A DNA stretch of 64,000 nucleotides, taken from NCBI RefSeq assembly GCF_026241165.1, contig NZ_JAPFQN010000002.1, forward strand, positions 124,001 to 188,000. Direction: 5' to 3'. Made by a program: the position numbers and the translations under genes. How positions within the stretch are numbered: the stretch's first letter is position 1; every line of letters starts with the position of its first letter. The notes under the pieces were generated by a model. That model saw nothing but the letters and a program-made list of their open reading frames with translations, ran no database searches and was not told the DNA's origin. Positions 8,387 through 16,828 of the stretch are shown here, in pieces. The stretch is from Mangrovivirga halotolerans. GTDB lineage: Bacteria > Bacteroidota > Bacteroidia > Cytophagales > Cyclobacteriaceae.

Positions 8387-11300
8387 TTAAGCTTCGTCTT
8401 TATTTCTAATTTTAGCAAAGTAGAATACATTCGGATCTACTCGAAGTTCTTCAAGAACAGCATATGCTCTCTCCTCTCCGATTTCCATTCCATTTGCATC
8501 ATTCTCTGCCTTTCTTATTTTCAATAAGTTGTGGATCTTAGAATCCTCGTTTTTAAGGTCTCCAAATACTATTGCATCTGAAGGACAAGCTGCAGCACAA
8601 GCTGTTGTCACATCCTCATCATTCGGACGACGACCTTCAGTCTTCGCTTTAAGCTTACCTGACTGGATTCTTTGTACACACAATGAACATTTCTCCATTA
8701 CACCTCTTGCACGAACTGTAACATCAGGGTTAAGAACCATTTTTCCAAGCGCACTGTTCTGAGCTGTGTTTTTGTCAAACTGCTTATTGTCATGGTATTT
8801 GAACCAGTTGAAACGTCTTACTTTGTAAGGACAGTTATTAGCACAGTAACGAGTACCAATACATCTGTTGTACGTCATCTGGTTAAGACCTTCAGAACTG
8901 TGTGTTGTAGCAGCAACCGGACAAACAGTCTCACATGGAGCATTATTACAATGCTGACACATCATTGGCTGGAATACAACCTCAGGATTATCTGCAGCAT
9001 TTTCCATCTCATCATAAGAATCTGCCGATTCTGGTGAGCTATAGTATCGGTCGATTCTGATCCAATGCATCTCACGACGATTAAGAACTTCCTCTTTACC
9101 CACAACCGGAATGTTATTCTCAACCTGGCAAGCTATATGACAAGCAGAACATCCTGTACATGAGTTAAGATCAATTGCAAGTCCCCAATGGTGATTATTA
9201 TAATCGTGTCCATCCCACAACGTGATCGCTTCAGGTCTTTTCTTACCCTCAGATGTGTGGAACTCTGGATGATCAACAACACTGTTTGGATCCTTCTTAT
9301 ATTGTTTCAGAGTAGCTTCTTTAATGATGCTATCTCTGTCCATTACTGTTTCGTGAGTCTGAGTTTGAGCTATCTTGTATGTATTACCTGTTGGCTCTAC
9401 AGTTACTCCTTCAGTTACATTAAATGAAACAAATTCATTTTGTACTGCAAGAAGTGGGTAAGCATTAACTCCTACTTCATTTCCAACTTTACCTGCTTTT
9501 TTACGACCGTAACCTAACGCAAGTCCCATTGTTCCTTTTGCCTGACCAGGCTGAATAAGAACTGGCACTTCCATTGTTTGCCCTCCTACTTTCAAGGTTG
9601 CAGTAACAGTCTGACCTTCTTTCATTTCTAACCCATTTTCACGAGCGAAAGATTGAGAAACAGTCAGATAGTTATCCCAGGTAGCTTTTGTAATTGGATC
9701 AGGCATTTCCTGTAACCATGGGTTATTAGCCATGCTACCATTACCTGTTCCGTTTGTATATAGTGCAAGCTCAATATTGGAGCTTGAAGCTTTATAGTTC
9801 TTTTTAATTCTAGATGCAACTGCAGCCAGGTTAGCAGTGAAACCTGTAGAAGACTGGCCTTCTGTAGCAGGAGCTTCATCACTAGTAGCGGTTTCAGTAA
9901 TTTCCGCTGTTTGAACATCTCCGGCAAAAACACCTTTATATAAAGTCTCATTCCAGAACTGATCAAAATCTCCTGTAGAAGACTGAGCAGCGAACTGTCC
10001 TTCTTTCCAGTTATTTCTTAAGAAATCATAGTAAGAAGTAGTTTCACCAGACCATGCAAGGAAAGATTCTCCTGCATTTCTTGTTTTGAATAAAGGTCTG
10101 ATAGCAGGCTGACCAAGGGTAAAGTGTCCTTTTACAGGTTCAGCATCATTCCATGCTTCAAGGAAGTGATGATCAGGGGCAATGTATTGTGATAATGATG
10201 AAGTTTCATCAGAAGTACCATTTGTTGCCACTGAAAGTTCAACTTTAGATAAAGCAGAAGCAATCTGATCACCTTTTGGATGATTGTAAACAGGGTTTGC
10301 ATTGTAGAAGATTACAGCACTGTACTCTCCTTTTGCCAATCCGCTTACGAAAGCATTCATTTTTCTATCATTACCTAATCTGTAATAAGCAGGTTTATCG
10401 ATATTGATAGTTGAACCGTAGTTTGTAAGTAAGTTGTTTATCGCATTTACAACGATCTGCACATCAGGATCGTTAGAGCCAGCGATCACTAAACTCTTAC
10501 CTTTTGCTTTCCACAGGTCATTTGCAGCTTTTTCAAGATTAGCTACTTCAGCACCAGATACACCTGAAAGAGGTGCCGCTCCAGCCTTTTTAGCTAACAA
10601 ATTATAAAGCTGACCAACTACAAATCCTTCCTGGGAAGGTTTGATTGGAGTTCTGTAGTCTGCATTTGCACCAGTTAATGAAAGGTTTGATTCAAACTGG
10701 TAGTGACGACTCATTTCAGGATTGTCCTTACTTACCTTACGGATTTTACCATAAGCTTTTGAGAATTGTCCTGAATTACTTCTTGAACCAAGGAAATCAG
10801 AAGCTACTGAAACAATAACATCTGCTTTAGTAAGGTCATAAGAAGGTACTGCGTCAACTCCGAACGTTGCTTTGTGAGCAGCCATCACTCCGTACTCAGA
10901 GATCGGGTCGTACATCACGTGCTCTACATTCTGATATTTATCAGCAAATTTCTTTAATGCCTTTTTAATAGAAGGTGAGTTTACTGTTTCACTTACAACA
11001 GCAATTTTTCCACCTTTCGCCTGAATTGAAGATAATTTAGATTTAACTTCAGCATCAAGGGTTTCCCAGGTAATATCTGCTTCACCTTTTTTAGGATTTT
11101 GAAGTCTGTTTGTATCATAAAGATTTAAAACAGAAGCTTCAACTTGTCCTGTTGTAGCACCTTCAGCAACACCATGCTTGTTTCCGTCTAATTTGATCGG
11201 ACGACCTTCGCGGGTTTTAACAACCACACTATATACATCACCACCGTTAAAGTAAGTAGACGCATAATAGTTAGGAATACCCGGATCAACATCTACCGGT

Positions 11301-11527
11301 TTGTTCAAATAAGGGATTGCTTTTCTGATAGGAGCTTCACAAGCCGCAAGAGAAGCAGCTGCAAGGCTGAATCCCATCATTTTAAGGAAATCACGTCGTG
11401 ATCTCGAGGGTGCATCTTCACCTTCACCAGGGACTTCTGGAAATTCATTCTGTGCATTTTTAACAAACTCAGTATCGTTTGTTAACTGCTCAAGGCCTTT
11501 CCAGTATGTTTTATTTACTTTTTTCAT
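8387..11527 (-). CDS. actB: alternative complex III subunit ActB, molybdopterin-type plus iron-sulphur fusion
   Basis: ActB is the large periplasm-facing subunit of alternative complex III. The N-terminus has a twin-arginine signal (SRRDFLK, R44-R45) with a lipobox-like LAAC ending at C63, so the protein is probably Tat-exported and lipidated. About residues 70-750 resemble a molybdopterin oxidoreductase domain; in this family that domain is thought to lack the cofactor. The last 270 or so residues hold four cysteine clusters for Fe-S centres: CTGCSACHIAC, CQHCNNAPCETVC, CIGTRYCANNCPYKVRRFNW and CSLCVQ with CAAACPSDAI. The length of 1046 residues is usual for a fused ActB1-B2. It lies 37 bases after actA. 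Confidence 0.96.
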   Translation of the reverse strand: MKKVNKTYWKGLEQLTNDTEFVKNAQNEFPEVPGEGEDAPSRSRRDFLKMMGFSLAAASLAACEAPIRKAIPYLNKPVDVDPGIPNYYASTYFNGGDVYSVVVKTREGRPIKLDGNKHGVAEGATTGQVEASVLNLYDTNRLQNPKKGEADITWETLDAEVKSKLSSIQAKGGKIAVVSETVNSPSIKKALKKFADKYQNVEHVMYDPISEYGVMAAHKATFGVDAVPSYDLTKADVIVSVASDFLGSRSNSGQFSKAYGKIRKVSKDNPEMSRHYQFESNLSLTGANADYRTPIKPSQEGFVVGQLYNLLAKKAGAAPLSGVSGAEVANLEKAANDLWKAKGKSLVIAGSNDPDVQIVVNAINNLLTNYGSTINIDKPAYYRLGNDRKMNAFVSGLAKGEYSAVIFYNANPVYNHPKGDQIASALSKVELSVATNGTSDETSSLSQYIAPDHHFLEAWNDAEPVKGHFTLGQPAIRPLFKTRNAGESFLAWSGETTSYYDFLRNNWKEGQFAAQSSTGDFDQFWNETLYKGVFAGDVQTAEITETATSDEAPATEGQSSTGFTANLAAVASRIKKNYKASSSNIELALYTNGTGNGSMANNPWLQEMPDPITKATWDNYLTVSQSFARENGLEMKEGQTVTATLKVGGQTMEVPVLIQPGQAKGTMGLALGYGRKKAGKVGNEVGVNAYPLLAVQNEFVSFNVTEGVTVEPTGNTYKIAQTQTHETVMDRDSIIKEATLKQYKKDPNSVVDHPEFHTSEGKKRPEAITLWDGHDYNNHHWGLAIDLNSCTGCSACHIACQVENNIPVVGKEEVLNRREMHWIRIDRYYSSPESADSYDEMENAADNPEVVFQPMMCQHCNNAPCETVCPVAATTHSSEGLNQMTYNRCIGTRYCANNCPYKVRRFNWFKYHDNKQFDKNTAQNSALGKMVLNPDVTVRARGVMEKCSLCVQRIQSGKLKAKTEGRRPNDEDVTTACAAACPSDAIVFGDLKNEDSKIHNLLKIRKAENDANGMEIGEERAYAVLEELRVDPNVFYFAKIRNKDEA

Positions 11528-11564
11528 TTCAATCTATCTATATCTAGGGAAAGAAATTCTTTAA

Positions 11565-12911
11565 TTAATAGTGACACTTAGAACATTCAAGACCACCGAT
11601 ATCTTCAACGGTCATTGGTTCGTCTGTCTCTTGATTATGTAATTCTACGAGTTTGTTGTAGTAATCATTTCCGTCTGCATTAACAGCAGTTTCACGGTGA
11701 CAGTTTATACACCATCCCATAGTTAACGGAGCATATTGATATACTACTTCCATCTCTTCGATCGGCCCATGACAAGTCTGGCATTCGATCTCACCAACTT
11801 CAACGTGTTGCTCGTGATTAAAATAAGCTAAGTCAGGAAGGTTGTGGATACGGACCCACTCGATTGGTTTGTTTTCCTCTACAGCTTTATATATTTCCTG
11901 AATCTGTTTTGATTCTGTCTTTACAACAGAGTGACAGTTCATACAGATATTTGCCGAAGGAATGTTCGCATTTTTACTTTTTCTTACACCGGTGTGGCAG
12001 TAATTACAATCAATTTCATACTCACCGGCATGAAGAGCGTGAGAAAATGCGATAGGCTGTGCAGGCTGATATCCCTGCTGGATACCTACAGTAAATAAAG
12101 CATCAATTGACGTTTTAGCGACAACTGCTATGAAAATTGCAGTTAATATTGCCAAAAATACTTTATTAGTTGCCAGATCTTTAAAACTGAACTTTTGCTC
12201 AATTACTTCTCTGTCAGCTTCGTCCAGGTCTTCTTTGTCCTTTAAATACTTAACAAGAATGTTAACTATTAAGATCAGAACCACAAGGATCAGAACAAGA
12301 ACAAAGATCAATACGCCAAGAATAACAGACATATAAGTGCTACTTATTCCAGTTTGCTTTCCATCTGTTGTAACTTCTCCTCCAGGCCCAGTTTCAGTTG
12401 AAGCTGTTGCTGGTCCTTTAATTGTTTCCTGCTGTATATAAGCTAAAATGTCTTTCACCTGTTCTTTTTCGAAAGGGAAAGACGTCATAACAGTTGGCTT
12501 ATATTCTTCCCAAAGCTTTTGAGCATATGGGTCGCCAGAAGCAATAACCTTTTGTGAATTGTAGATGAAATTATGGAGCCATTCTATCGACTCTTCTCCT
12601 TCACCTGGAACTCTTTCATAAACATTTGCCAGAGCAGGTCCAACTAACTTAGTGTGGATGTTGTGACAAGTTTTACAGTTTCCTTCAAATAATTCCTGAC
12701 CGGCTGATATTGAAGCCTGATCCGTGGGAATCCCAGGATATTTTTCTCCTCCACCTGAAGCAGCATCATCTGCAGCAGCTGTTTCCTGTTGTTCACCACC
12801 CGCCGCAGCATCTCCCGCAGCAGTAGCCGAGTCTTGCTGAGCATACGCTACAGTACCCGACAGAATACAAATTAGGAACAAAAAGTTCCTCATTTTGCAA
12901 CCCAGAGCCAT
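11565..12911 (-). CDS. actA: alternative complex III subunit ActA, multihaem cytochrome c with extra N-terminal haem domain
   Basis: ActA carries most of the c haems that connect the Fe-S arm with the electron acceptor. In the numbering from the longest frame (start 12944) there are six CXXCH motifs: CKTCH at 90-94 in a separate N-terminal cytochrome domain, then CNYCH 313, CMNCH 334, CQTCH 388, CINCH 412 and CSKCH 454. A strong membrane helix lies at about 204-234 and a second at about 262-280. The Sec signal is MRNFLFLICILSGTVAYAQ. I prefer the ATG at 12911, which follows an A-rich leader; 12944 and 12893 are alternatives. It is the first gene of the respiratory operon. The family is described as pentahaem, so the sixth site is a fusion worth noting. 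Confidence 0.94.
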   Translation of the reverse strand: MALGCKMRNFLFLICILSGTVAYAQQDSATAAGDAAAGGEQQETAAADDAASGGGEKYPGIPTDQASISAGQELFEGNCKTCHNIHTKLVGPALANVYERVPGEGEESIEWLHNFIYNSQKVIASGDPYAQKLWEEYKPTVMTSFPFEKEQVKDILAYIQQETIKGPATASTETGPGGEVTTDGKQTGISSTYMSVILGVLIFVLVLILVVLILIVNILVKYLKDKEDLDEADREVIEQKFSFKDLATNKVFLAILTAIFIAVVAKTSIDALFTVGIQQGYQPAQPIAFSHALHAGEYEIDCNYCHTGVRKSKNANIPSANICMNCHSVVKTESKQIQEIYKAVEENKPIEWVRIHNLPDLAYFNHEQHVEVGEIECQTCHGPIEEMEVVYQYAPLTMGWCINCHRETAVNADGNDYYNKLVELHNQETDEPMTVEDIGGLECSKCHY

Positions 12912-13325
12912 TTTCTTTTCGTTTAAGTAATTGATTATACTCATTTCAGTATACTACATCCTTTAAAATCGCTACAAATCTACTATGCGAACGCTTGTTT
13001 TCAAACAAACAGGTTTGACAAAATACTTTCAAATCATACATAATTTCTCTCATTATGCTCAAAACAGTGCTTTTCAGCGATTTATTAGTCTTTTCTAATA
13101 TGAAAGCTATTTAATTTAGAATGGTTTTAAATAAGATGTTGTGTATTTTGTTTTGTTTAACTTTTCAAAGATGGCTTCATAAGTAAAGCTCATTACAATT
13201 GTAATAATTAACTGGGTTGATAATTACGAAATTGAGTTTTTTAATCGTTTAAGAGATTGATTGATAAAAGCTTAAACAAAACTTAAATTGTTATTTTATA
13301 TTAATTTTCTTACATGAAAATTACA
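12912..13325. other. intergenic region upstream of actA
   Basis: These 414 bases separate the act operon from the radical SAM gene; both are on the minus strand. They hold the strong act promoter candidate at 12975-13005 and otherwise AT-rich sequence with no open frame I would support. I see no clear terminator after the radical SAM gene stop at 13326. Some readthrough into the act operon is therefore possible. Confidence 0.6.
12975..13005 (-). promoter_or_regulatory. Bacteroidota-type promoter of the act-cta operon
   Basis: Read on the minus strand, TTTG (13005-13002) is followed after exactly 19 bases by TAGATTTG (12982-12975). This fits the Bacteroidota primary sigma consensus TTTG-N19/21-TAnnTTTG without a mismatch. 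Transcription would begin near 12969, about 25 to 58 bases before the possible actA starts. No other good match lies between the two genes, so this is the likely promoter of the whole ten-gene respiratory operon. Confidence 0.6.
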
Positions 13326-14369
13326 TCAAAATTCTATTTTGAGGTTTCCACCTTTCCTAAATGAATTAAGATTAAAGGTTGGCATGGACCTATCAGGCAT
13401 ATACCTGTTTATACTTGACTGAAAAGATTGGCGAATAATTTCTGCTATGGGCCCGTCTCCTTTAATTCTTCTGCCCCATTTCAAATCAGAGACATCTCCT
13501 CCGTGCAAAGTTTTAACTTGATTGATTACTTTTTTATACCTTTCGGGGAAATTTTGCTTGAGCCACCGATCAAAAACCTGGTAAACCGGTTTGCTTAATC
13601 TTACAACCGTATAACCTACCTTTCTGGCGCCAGCCTGCGCAACTGATTCGACAATTTTTGGAATCTCCGTATTGTTTAGGCCAGGAATGACAGGAGCAAC
13701 CATTACACCGACAGGTATTTTTCTCTCAGAAAATTTTCTAATCACTTCAAGTCTTTTCTTTGCAGTAGCCGTCCGCGGTTCCATTGTTCTTCTAAGCTCT
13801 TCCTTAAGGGTAGTTATACTTATATATATATGGCACAAATTTTCCTGAGCCAATTCTTCCAGTATATCAAGATCCCTTTCGATAAGTGAATTCTTAGTTA
13901 TTAAGGAAACAGGATGTTTATATTTATTAAAAACCTGTAGGAGGCCCCGGGTGATCTCAAGTTTTTTTTCTACCGGCTGGTAGCAATCAGTATTCCCTGA
14001 TAACATAATTGGCGAGACTTTCCAGGAAGGCGCCATCAGTTCTTTTTCCAAAAGTTTAGGGGCATCCTTTTTTATAATAATCTTCGATTCAAAATCGAGA
14101 CCAGGATTCCAACCCCAATACTCATGACTCATTCTTGCGTAACAATAACTGCATCCATGCTCACAACCCTGGTATGGATTGATTGAGAAATCCAATCTCA
14201 AGTCTGGGCTATTAACCTTATTTATAACTTTTTTAGGAGAATCATTATAATATTTTGTATTTACTACATCCTCAGATTCAAAAACATCAATACCTTCTGG
14301 CTCGAACAAGCCAAATTTTTCCTTGTAAAATCGATTATTAAAATTAAAATCTGATCCTCTACCCTTCAT
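13326..14369 (-). CDS. radical SAM protein, PA0069/SplB-like family
   Basis: This 347-residue protein is predicted to be a cytoplasmic radical SAM enzyme. It has the CxxxCxxC motif as CEHGCSYCYAR (C69, C73, C76), which would bind a 4Fe-4S cluster and S-adenosylmethionine. Other patterns such as INPYQGCEHGCSYCYAR and MLSGNTDCYQPVE, followed by an elongator-type barrel, match the PA0069 family, which is related to spore photoproduct lyase. The reaction of that family is not established; DNA-photoproduct repair or RNA-related roles are only suggestions. It is a single gene on the minus strand with no functional partner next to it. The family is confident, the function is not. Confidence 0.85.
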   Translation of the reverse strand: MKGRGSDFNFNNRFYKEKFGLFEPEGIDVFESEDVVNTKYYNDSPKKVINKVNSPDLRLDFSINPYQGCEHGCSYCYARMSHEYWGWNPGLDFESKIIIKKDAPKLLEKELMAPSWKVSPIMLSGNTDCYQPVEKKLEITRGLLQVFNKYKHPVSLITKNSLIERDLDILEELAQENLCHIYISITTLKEELRRTMEPRTATAKKRLEVIRKFSERKIPVGVMVAPVIPGLNNTEIPKIVESVAQAGARKVGYTVVRLSKPVYQVFDRWLKQNFPERYKKVINQVKTLHGGDVSDLKWGRRIKGDGPIAEIIRQSFQSSINRYMPDRSMPTFNLNSFRKGGNLKIEF

Positions 14370-14506
14370 ACGGTAATGATACTAATTTTTTTAGTAAACT
14401 AATATTTTTAGCAAGATTATATTAGACACTATATATTACACTCGAAAGGTAGACGTACATTTTTTCATGGAAAAAGACAATAAGGATCCTATCTTTACAA
14501 TGTGAA

Positions 14507-14608
14507 ATGAAAAGAGAAGAAAAAATGGAAAAAGCTTTTGACAACGCAAGATTTGTAAGAATATATTCTCATGAGATGGATCAGATGATAAGAATATATT
14601 TTAATTAA
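14507..14608 (+). CDS. possible 33-residue small protein
   Basis: The frame runs from ATG 14507 to TAA 14608 and encodes a charged peptide that begins MKREEKMEKAFDNARFVRIY and ends with QMIRIYFN. It has no signal peptide or membrane helix, and I do not recognise it. Support is indirect: it is the only reasonable frame upstream of the orphan terminator at 14699-14729 on the same strand. It could equally be a chance frame inside a small non-coding RNA. Comparison with related genomes would decide between these. Confidence 0.3.
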   Translation: MKREEKMEKAFDNARFVRIYSHEMDQMIRIYFN

Positions 14609-14698
14609 TAACAAATCATTTTTTAACTGAGAAGTTGAACTTTTTAAACTAAACGATTTTTTAAACTTTACCTGTACCTAAACTTGTACGATTTTTTT

Positions 14699-14729
14699 AA
14701 TACCCGGGCATTAAGTCCGGGTATTTTTA
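14699..14729 (+). terminator. rho-independent terminator of an unassigned plus-strand transcript
   Basis: AATACCCGG (14699-14707) pairs with CCGGGTATT (14717-14725) around a 9-base loop, and TTTTTATTTT follows. The nearest upstream gene is on the other strand, so this must end a short plus-strand transcript starting after about 14370. On the minus strand the hairpin is not followed by a T tract. Confidence 0.7.
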
Positions 14730-14994
14730 TTTTATCTCATACGATGCTAAAAGTCTTTTGGTTTCCTGATTCTTATCAGTTGCTTAGCTTGATAATTAGT
14801 CTGGTGTAAACTATATTTAATTAGGTAATGAAACTGACAGAATAGAGTGATTTACAAATTGACAATTCACTTTTCACTGCGGTCTATCATTTGTTACGTC
14901 TTTATTGGCGTTATTTAGGTTAAAAACCTGAAAAATAAGATCTATCAAAATAATACGGGCCCAATCCGTAAACCAATTAAATAAACAGACAACA

Positions 14995-15840
14995 ATGGTC
15001 ATCAAAAAAATATTAATCCCAATAGACTTTAGCGCCTGCTCTCTTAATGCAGCAAAAGAGGGAGTTGCTTTAGCCAGAACAATGAATGCACAAGTTGTTC
15101 TCTTACATGCATACCGTATTCCTGTTACCGGAGTAGAAATGGAATCAGGAGTTGCAGTAGATCCTGAATTGCACAAAGAAATAAAAGAAGATGTTGACAG
15201 AGAATTTGAAAATCTGGAGGAAAAAATCCCTGAATTAAAGAAGGTAAACTTTCAATTAAAATCCACTTACGATTTTGTTAATGACGCGATAGAAGACGCA
15301 ATAGAAAGCGAAAATATTGAGCTCGTGATTATGGGCACAAATGGAGCAAAAGGAATAGATGAGGTATTAATAGGTAGCAATGCCTACAATGTTATTAAAA
15401 CTGTTAAGATACCCGTCATCATTATCCCGGAAGAAGCCTCACTGAAAAGCCTGAAAACCATCGTCTTCACAAGTGATTTTCAGCAAGTACCGAAAAGAGA
15501 AACTATTGCTTTCCTTATAGACCTGGCTAAATTCGTTGGTGCAAAAATTCATATTTTACACATTGATACAGACGGAGTTACCGGACTTGATGAAGAAGAA
15601 CGGTTTGAGGCAAAGCAACTTGCTTTACACTTCAAGAGTATACCGCACGAATTCAAGTACCTGGAGGCAGAAAAAGTTGAAGAAGGAATTCTTTCTTTCA
15701 CTGAAAAAACCGATGCAGATCTTTTGGCAGTAATGCCGAGAAAACATGATATAATTACAAAATTATTTAAGCGTAGCATCACTAAACAATTAGCTTTTCA
15801 CAGCGAAATCCCTCTTTTAGTTATACAGGCAGATAGATGA
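14995..15840 (+). CDS. universal stress protein, two Usp domains
   Basis: This 281-residue cytoplasmic protein contains two tandem UspA-type domains. The first (about 1-145) begins KKILIPIDFSACSLNAAKEG and has the nucleotide-binding pattern MGTNGAKGIDEVLIGSNAYNVI close to GxGxxG-type Usp sites (the pattern is given in part). The second (about 150-281) is more divergent. Such proteins help survival under starvation, redox or envelope stress, but their molecular task is not fixed by sequence. The stop overlaps the start of the next Usp gene by four bases (ATGA), so the two are co-translated. No clear promoter was found upstream. Confidence 0.9.
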   Translation: MVIKKILIPIDFSACSLNAAKEGVALARTMNAQVVLLHAYRIPVTGVEMESGVAVDPELHKEIKEDVDREFENLEEKIPELKKVNFQLKSTYDFVNDAIEDAIESENIELVIMGTNGAKGIDEVLIGSNAYNVIKTVKIPVIIIPEEASLKSLKTIVFTSDFQQVPKRETIAFLIDLAKFVGAKIHILHIDTDGVTGLDEEERFEAKQLALHFKSIPHEFKYLEAEKVEEGILSFTEKTDADLLAVMPRKHDIITKLFKRSITKQLAFHSEIPLLVIQADR

Positions 15841-16670
15841 AAATATTAGTTCCAATTGATCTTAATGAAGCTGCTAAACCTTCTTTAAAAACGGCTGCTC
15901 TGATCGGAAAAAAAGTAGGAAATTGTCAAATAATGATCCTGCATGGCACGAATGCTCCGTTTCCGATGATGGACGTTGCCAATACTTTCGATCGCTCTAT
16001 TATTGACGAATATCTGGCAGAGGCAAAAAAGAAATATGACAACATCATTAAAGACATTCCAGAATTGAATGAATCTGAAATTGAATTTAATCCAGATCTG
16101 GCATTTGCCTTAGAGGCTATTTTAGATAATATAAAATCTTTTCATCCGGACCTTATCATATTGGGGAATCCAGAAAAATACAAAAACAAGAAACCTATTC
16201 TAGGCAATACTATCACAGATGTTCTTCACACTGTCACCCAGCCTTTATTGATCATACCTGAGGAACAGGAAAATTTTGATTTCAGGGAAGCAGTGTTCAG
16301 CTATGATTTCAAGCAGGTCAAGGACAATCAAAATATGCAAGTATTTAATTCTTTAAGTATGGCCTTTGGGTTTCGAATTCACGTATTGTATGCAGGGGAA
16401 GATCTCGAACATCCTTCCGAAAAGGAAATCGAAGCAGGGTTGATCCTTGAAAATATACTAAAAGATGCACCTCATGTTTACCGTTTTGTCCCTTCAGCAA
16501 AGTTTACTCCGGCATTAGAAGAATATCTCGAAGAGAATGAAATCGACCTTGTAGTAAATTTGCATCGTGAAAAAGGATTTTGGCAAAATTTACTGGGGAA
16601 AAGCAAAAGTCACTATCTCGCCACACACATCAGAAAGCCCTTGCTTATATTGAATCAGGACAAAGATTAA
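15837..16670 (+). CDS. universal stress protein, two Usp domains
   Basis: This 277-residue protein is a paralogue of the upstream Usp gene, with an N-terminal domain starting MKILVPIDLNEAAKPSLKTA and a second, less conserved C-terminal domain (about 140-277). The ATP-binding loop is degenerate: ILGNPEKYKNKKPILGNT replaces the usual glycine-rich signature, so nucleotide binding is uncertain. It starts inside the stop codon of its neighbour (ATGA), which suggests that the two form a hetero-oligomer or are needed in equal amounts. The rpsA promoter begins right after its stop. Confidence 0.88.
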   Translation: MKILVPIDLNEAAKPSLKTAALIGKKVGNCQIMILHGTNAPFPMMDVANTFDRSIIDEYLAEAKKKYDNIIKDIPELNESEIEFNPDLAFALEAILDNIKSFHPDLIILGNPEKYKNKKPILGNTITDVLHTVTQPLLIIPEEQENFDFREAVFSYDFKQVKDNQNMQVFNSLSMAFGFRIHVLYAGEDLEHPSEKEIEAGLILENILKDAPHVYRFVPSAKFTPALEEYLEENEIDLVVNLHREKGFWQNLLGKSKSHYLATHIRKPLLILNQDKD

Positions 16671-16679
16671 GGAGCTTAC

Positions 16680-16711
16680 TTAGTGAAAATCAAATAATTT
16701 GGTTAATTTTG
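16680..16711 (+). promoter_or_regulatory. probable rpsA promoter
   Basis: TAATTTTG (16704-16711) matches the Bacteroidota -7 element TAnnTTTG. A weak -33 element, TTAG (16680-16683), lies 20 bases upstream. Transcription would begin near 16718, giving a leader of about 110 bases before the rpsA start. The placement directly after the Usp stop and before a structured leader supports it. Confidence 0.4.
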
Positions 16712-16716
16712 CGCTC

Positions 16717-16800
16717 CGCTCAGGTGAGCGAATCTGTAAATTATTGGTTTACAGAAAATTGTAAAATAAAAAGGCATAAAAAGCTGCCCGGGTTTTATGC
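16717..16800 (+). promoter_or_regulatory. structured rpsA 5' leader with two hairpins
   Basis: Two inverted repeats lie in the rpsA leader. The first is CGCTCA-GG-TGAGCG (16717-16730), whose loop would need to open slightly. The second is GCATAAAA (16774-16781) paired with TTTTATGC (16793-16800) around an 11-base loop. The second hairpin ends 28 bases before the start codon and lacks a following T run, so it is not an ordinary terminator. Autogenous translational control of S1 is known in Escherichia coli; a similar role here is inference. Confidence 0.4.
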
Positions 16801-16828
16801 TGTATAAACGGGTGATTTTAATTTTATT

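Larger units (their letters stand above)
14370..14994. other. intergenic region with an orphan plus-strand terminator
   Basis: These 625 bases lie between the divergent radical SAM and universal stress protein genes. They contain a 33-codon open frame at 14507-14608, preceded by a 12-codon frame at 14467-14504, and a strong plus-strand terminator at 14699-14729 that no annotated gene explains. A small inverted repeat (AGGTT-AAA-AACCT, 14927-14939) lies just before the stress protein gene. I found no clean promoter. Confidence 0.5.

Noticed and set aside
9664-9966. 100-codon minus-strand frame inside actB
   Set aside because: It lies in another frame of a well-supported gene and has no start context, signal or family pattern.
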